Assembly (NCBI GenBank): GCA_005217565.1
Contig: SJCO01000010.1
Coordinates: forward strand, 124,001 to 188,000
Direction of reading: 5' to 3'
Origin: Puteibacter caeruleilacunae
GTDB lineage: Bacteria; Bacteroidota; Bacteroidia; Bacteroidales; Prolixibacteraceae
DNA length: 64,000 nt
Part shown: piece after piece, positions 61,366-64,000 of the stretch
Position numbering within the stretch: position 1 is the stretch's first letter
How the letters are laid out: every line of letters begins with the position of its first letter
The notes under the pieces: model-generated
Told to the model about the DNA's origin: nothing
The model's input: the letters and a program-made list of their open reading frames with translations, nothing else
Database searches by the model: none
Translations under genes and position numbers: made by a program

Positions 61366-63840
61366 TTATTTGAACTCTATCTCATCGGTAAAGATCCAGG
61401 ATTTACCTCCTGGACTGGTGTGCCATTCAGGACATTCCTTGATATTGTGGGCAAACACACGGATGTACCTTATTGGTTTTCCGGAATAACTGGTCTTAAA
61501 CAGCTTCACATGTCTTTTCGACTTGTGAATTTCATTGTGCACCTGACTTAATGTTTCATACATGCTACCATCAGTCGACACAGAAAAGGTCACTGAAGAA
61601 GGTAGAAACACCCAGGAAACCTGATCGTCCAAAAAGCGAATACTGATTTCCTTTATTGCTTTCTCTTCCTGTAAATCGATGATGATATCAAGATCTTTTC
61701 CTTCAAACCCCTGCCACTTCTCTTCGTCAAGCGCATTACCACCTTTAATACCATCAATTAACGCGAAATCACCTCCTGCTTCGTACTTTTTACTGTACTG
61801 GGTTTTATATACAGGTCGCTTTATTTCTGTCTGCTGAAAGATTCTGGTTATAGTTCGACTTTCATCATCTGCAGAGAATGCTTTTACCTTAATCGGTCCG
61901 GAATCTTTTAGTAAAATTGGTCCATCATATCGACTAGAAGACCTTGTTGGTTCTGATCCATTTGTTGTATAATGAATATTCAAACCTGCTCCCGCTTCAA
62001 AGACTAATGTGTCGTTCTGATTAAAGAATCCACCATTAGGCTTCATTACAGGAGCAGTAATAAACGTTCCTGTATTGATCTTTCGTGCAGATTCCATATT
62101 CAGCTTCATGATCTCTCTATCATAGGTCATCAATCCATTGGTCTCTGTCTCCACGTCGGTTGTCTGCGTATAAACACATGCCGATAAACCCTTCGAGTCT
62201 TTTAGTTTCCATACATCAGCATAAAACTCCTCGTAGCGCGTCAATAGTTCTTCTTTTGTTTTTAAAGTGCGATAACCCCAATTCGCATTCTCCCACATAT
62301 GTTCTTTAATTGGAAGTCCCAGACCACCAAATTCACCAAGTACCACAGCACGATTTTCTTCTGGTTCGGGAGATGCAGGATGTGGATAATTATGGATATC
62401 ATGAATATCACCAACCTTTCTATCAGTCCATCCACTAGCATTATTTACCAATCGGGAAGGATCATATTCTTTGATCCAGCTAACTATACGTCTGGTATCA
62501 TATTGTCCCCAGCCCTCATTAAACGGGATCCACATCACGATAGATGGATGATTGTAGTGCTTATCAATCATCTGCTTCAATTCATACTCAAATTGTTCTG
62601 CAGACTCTTTAGAGCGAATAATATCCGGATCCTGAGGACCAATTTTCTTATCTCCATTGGGCATGTCCTGCCAAACCATGATCCCCATTTTATCGCACCA
62701 GTAATAGTATCTGCGTGATTCAATTTTCACATGCTTACGAAGCATATTAAATCCTAACTGTTTGGTGATCTTTATATCATAGATCATCGCTTCTTCTGTA
62801 GGAGGTGTGTATAATCCATCCGGCCAGTAGCCCTGATCAAGTGGTCCATTATGAAAAACCTCCTGATTATTCAGCATTAGCCGCACATATCCCCCACTTC
62901 CTTTAGCGATCGATACCTTTCGCATGCCAAAATAACTATCCACTTTATCGATGATTTTACCAGAGCGTACAACCTGAAGCTGCACATCATATAGTTGAGG
63001 ATTTTCAGGAGTCCATAATTGAGGATTTTTAACAGGTACTATTGCTGCAGCATCCCCCTTCAAAGTAACTTTACCAACCAATACTCCTCCTTTTGAGATT
63101 GTAATTTTCAATTGATCTCCTGATTGTTTATTGCTAATATCTGCCTTTATGTAAGCAACCTGAGCATCAATATCAGGAGTTATATTGAAGGATGATATCC
63201 TGGTTTTTGATACGGGCTCAAGCCAAACTGTCTGCCATATACCTGTCACCGAAGTATAAAATATTCCTCCTGGTTTCGAAATCTGTTTCCCTAGAGGTTG
63301 CCAGCCATGATCAGTTGGATCAGTAACCTTCACTACAAGTTCATTTGTTCCTTTCCTGAGCAATGTACTTACATCAAAGTGAAATGGATCGTATCCACCT
63401 TTATGTGCTCCAACTTTTTGATCATTCACCCACACCTCGGAGGCCCAATCAACAGCCTCGAAGTGAAGAAGGACATCTCGATCCATCCAGCTTGCCGGAA
63501 GTTCAAACGTTCTTCGATACCATAATTCTTTATTTGCACCAACTGTTTTCTGCACACCTGATAGTGCCGATTCAATAGCAAAAGGAACTAAGATTTTACC
63601 ATCATACTTTCCAGGAATCCCCTTTTCAGTAGTTTCTGTTATCTTATAATCCCACAAACCATTCAGATTTAACCATTCTGCCCGTCTCATTTGCGGTCTC
63701 GGGTATTCTGGCCATGGATCGTTAGGATCAACATCCTTTGTCCACCGAGTCACAATCTTCCCTTCAACAGGTTTCCAATCCTGTGCCGAAATTGTCATTG
63801 CGACAAACATCATTGCGAATATTACAGATAATGTCTTCAT
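61366..63840 (-). CDS. GH2 family hydrolase with C-terminal sugar-binding domains, 824 residues
   Basis: This is the first gene of the glycan cluster in the window. Signal peptide about residues 1-19; GH2 jelly-roll ('AEWLNLNGLWDYKITETTEKGIPG'), Ig-like domain, and TIM barrel with acid/base Glu in 'IVMWIPFNEGWGQ' and nucleophile in 'AVVLGEFGGLGLP'. Beyond the barrel, residues about 600-680 form a chitobiase-C-terminal-like domain ('GLNIHYTTNGSEPTRSSSRYDGPILL'), and 690-824 an F5/8 type C-like module ('IDLQEEKAIKEISIRFLDDQ'). It is paralogous to the gene at 53632, which lacks these modules. The added domains probably bind polymeric substrate, so this enzyme may act first. Confidence 0.9.
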   Translation of the reverse strand: MKTLSVIFAMMFVAMTISAQDWKPVEGKIVTRWTKDVDPNDPWPEYPRPQMRRAEWLNLNGLWDYKITETTEKGIPGKYDGKILVPFAIESALSGVQKTVGANKELWYRRTFELPASWMDRDVLLHFEAVDWASEVWVNDQKVGAHKGGYDPFHFDVSTLLRKGTNELVVKVTDPTDHGWQPLGKQISKPGGIFYTSVTGIWQTVWLEPVSKTRISSFNITPDIDAQVAYIKADISNKQSGDQLKITISKGGVLVGKVTLKGDAAAIVPVKNPQLWTPENPQLYDVQLQVVRSGKIIDKVDSYFGMRKVSIAKGSGGYVRLMLNNQEVFHNGPLDQGYWPDGLYTPPTEEAMIYDIKITKQLGFNMLRKHVKIESRRYYYWCDKMGIMVWQDMPNGDKKIGPQDPDIIRSKESAEQFEYELKQMIDKHYNHPSIVMWIPFNEGWGQYDTRRIVSWIKEYDPSRLVNNASGWTDRKVGDIHDIHNYPHPASPEPEENRAVVLGEFGGLGLPIKEHMWENANWGYRTLKTKEELLTRYEEFYADVWKLKDSKGLSACVYTQTTDVETETNGLMTYDREIMKLNMESARKINTGTFITAPVMKPNGGFFNQNDTLVFEAGAGLNIHYTTNGSEPTRSSSRYDGPILLKDSGPIKVKAFSADDESRTITRIFQQTEIKRPVYKTQYSKKYEAGGDFALIDGIKGGNALDEEKWQGFEGKDLDIIIDLQEEKAIKEISIRFLDDQVSWVFLPSSVTFSVSTDGSMYETLSQVHNEIHKSKRHVKLFKTSYSGKPIRYIRVFAHNIKECPEWHTSPGGKSWIFTDEIEFK

Positions 63841-63887
63841 GGTTTCCTTTAGTTTAACTCGTTCTGTTGGTTACTTATTGCTTAGCT

Positions 63888-63941
63888 TGCATCAACAAAA
63901 TTCACAATTATCAGTACGTAATAGGGGGTAAGATTGATGCA
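63888..63941 (-). promoter_or_regulatory. Inverted TGCATCAA sites upstream of the glycan cluster
   Basis: TGCATCAA (63888-63895) and TTGATGCA (63934-63941) are exact inverted copies, 46 bases apart, in the 160 bases before the first glycan gene. They may be paired binding sites of a regulator. I see no exact TAnnTTTG box, and the promoter or an upstream gene could lie beyond base 64000. Nothing else is evident in 63841-64000. Confidence 0.4.
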
Positions 63942-64000
63942 CATTGGTGGATTTTTGAAGCAAATAGTAGAGAAACACGCTTCCAAGTCGTTATGACGCT

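Overview
The window is a 64 kb stretch of a Bacteroidota chromosome, most likely from the Bacteroidales/Marinilabiliales side of the phylum. Evidence: moderately AT-rich DNA; several promoters with the phylum's TAnnTTTG -7 box, often without a strong Shine-Dalgarno; families typical of the phylum (HU-CCDC81/SPOR protein, DUF4296, DUF4197, Big_5 lipoprotein, DUF3857/transglutaminase pair, carboxypeptidase-like TonB receptors); a C-terminus resembling a type IX secretion sorting domain; and a long glycan-degradation cluster. I see no rRNA, tRNA, CRISPR array, insertion sequence or prophage.

Layout. 1-5.1 kb: a cut-off secreted PI-PLC-like gene, an HU-CCDC81/SPOR protein, galE and rfbB (nucleotide-sugar supply) separated by an unusual 11-bp-periodic array, and a DUF4197 lipoprotein. 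5.1-7.8 kb: a GntR/YtrA-type regulated ABC exporter operon with an operator-like palindrome. 8-12.4 kb: a divergent PNGase F-like secreted protein, then the operon DUF4296 - amidohydrolase - radical SAM. 12.6-13 kb: a complete cobalamin riboswitch with its own promoter element and terminator but no gene. 13-18.7 kb: radA, panC-panD, a GT5-only starch-synthase-like protein, a Spy/CpxP-like protein and a degenerate GlpD-like flavoprotein. 18.8-24.6 kb: Big_5 lipoprotein, DUF3108 protein, a small helical protein, a LacI regulator and ribulokinase. 25.3-31.5 kb: a tandem duplication of a His-rich small membrane protein plus TonB receptor, including the 3' untranslated region. 31.5-39 kb: SAM riboswitch - leader ORF - DUF39 homocysteine synthase - NIL/ferredoxin - UPF0280 - metH - metF. 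39-48.3 kb: cysS, two DUF3857 proteins, the three-gene proton-translocating transhydrogenase and a rhodanese. 48.4-63.8 kb: nine glycan-processing genes on the minus strand (two GH2, two DUF1680/GH127-type, mutarotase, an unassigned alpha-toroid protein, two GH43-like, one GH5-like), whose likely promoter and SusCD partners lie near or beyond base 64000.

How the parts work together. The methionine operon reads as a full route from sulfide to methionine: DUF39 plus its ferredoxin partner (with UPF0280) makes homocysteine, MetF supplies methyl-folate and B12-dependent MetH methylates it, all behind a SAM sensor. The glycan cluster should release arabinose and related sugars; the distant LacI-AraB pair would phosphorylate ribulose from arabinose. 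The most notable signals are the SAM riboswitch/leader ORF/sulfide-homocysteine operon, the orphan B12 riboswitch, the duplicated His-rich/TonB module with conserved 3' UTR hairpins, the phased CNCTAT array upstream of rfbB, and the unassigned 676-residue protein in the glycan cluster.
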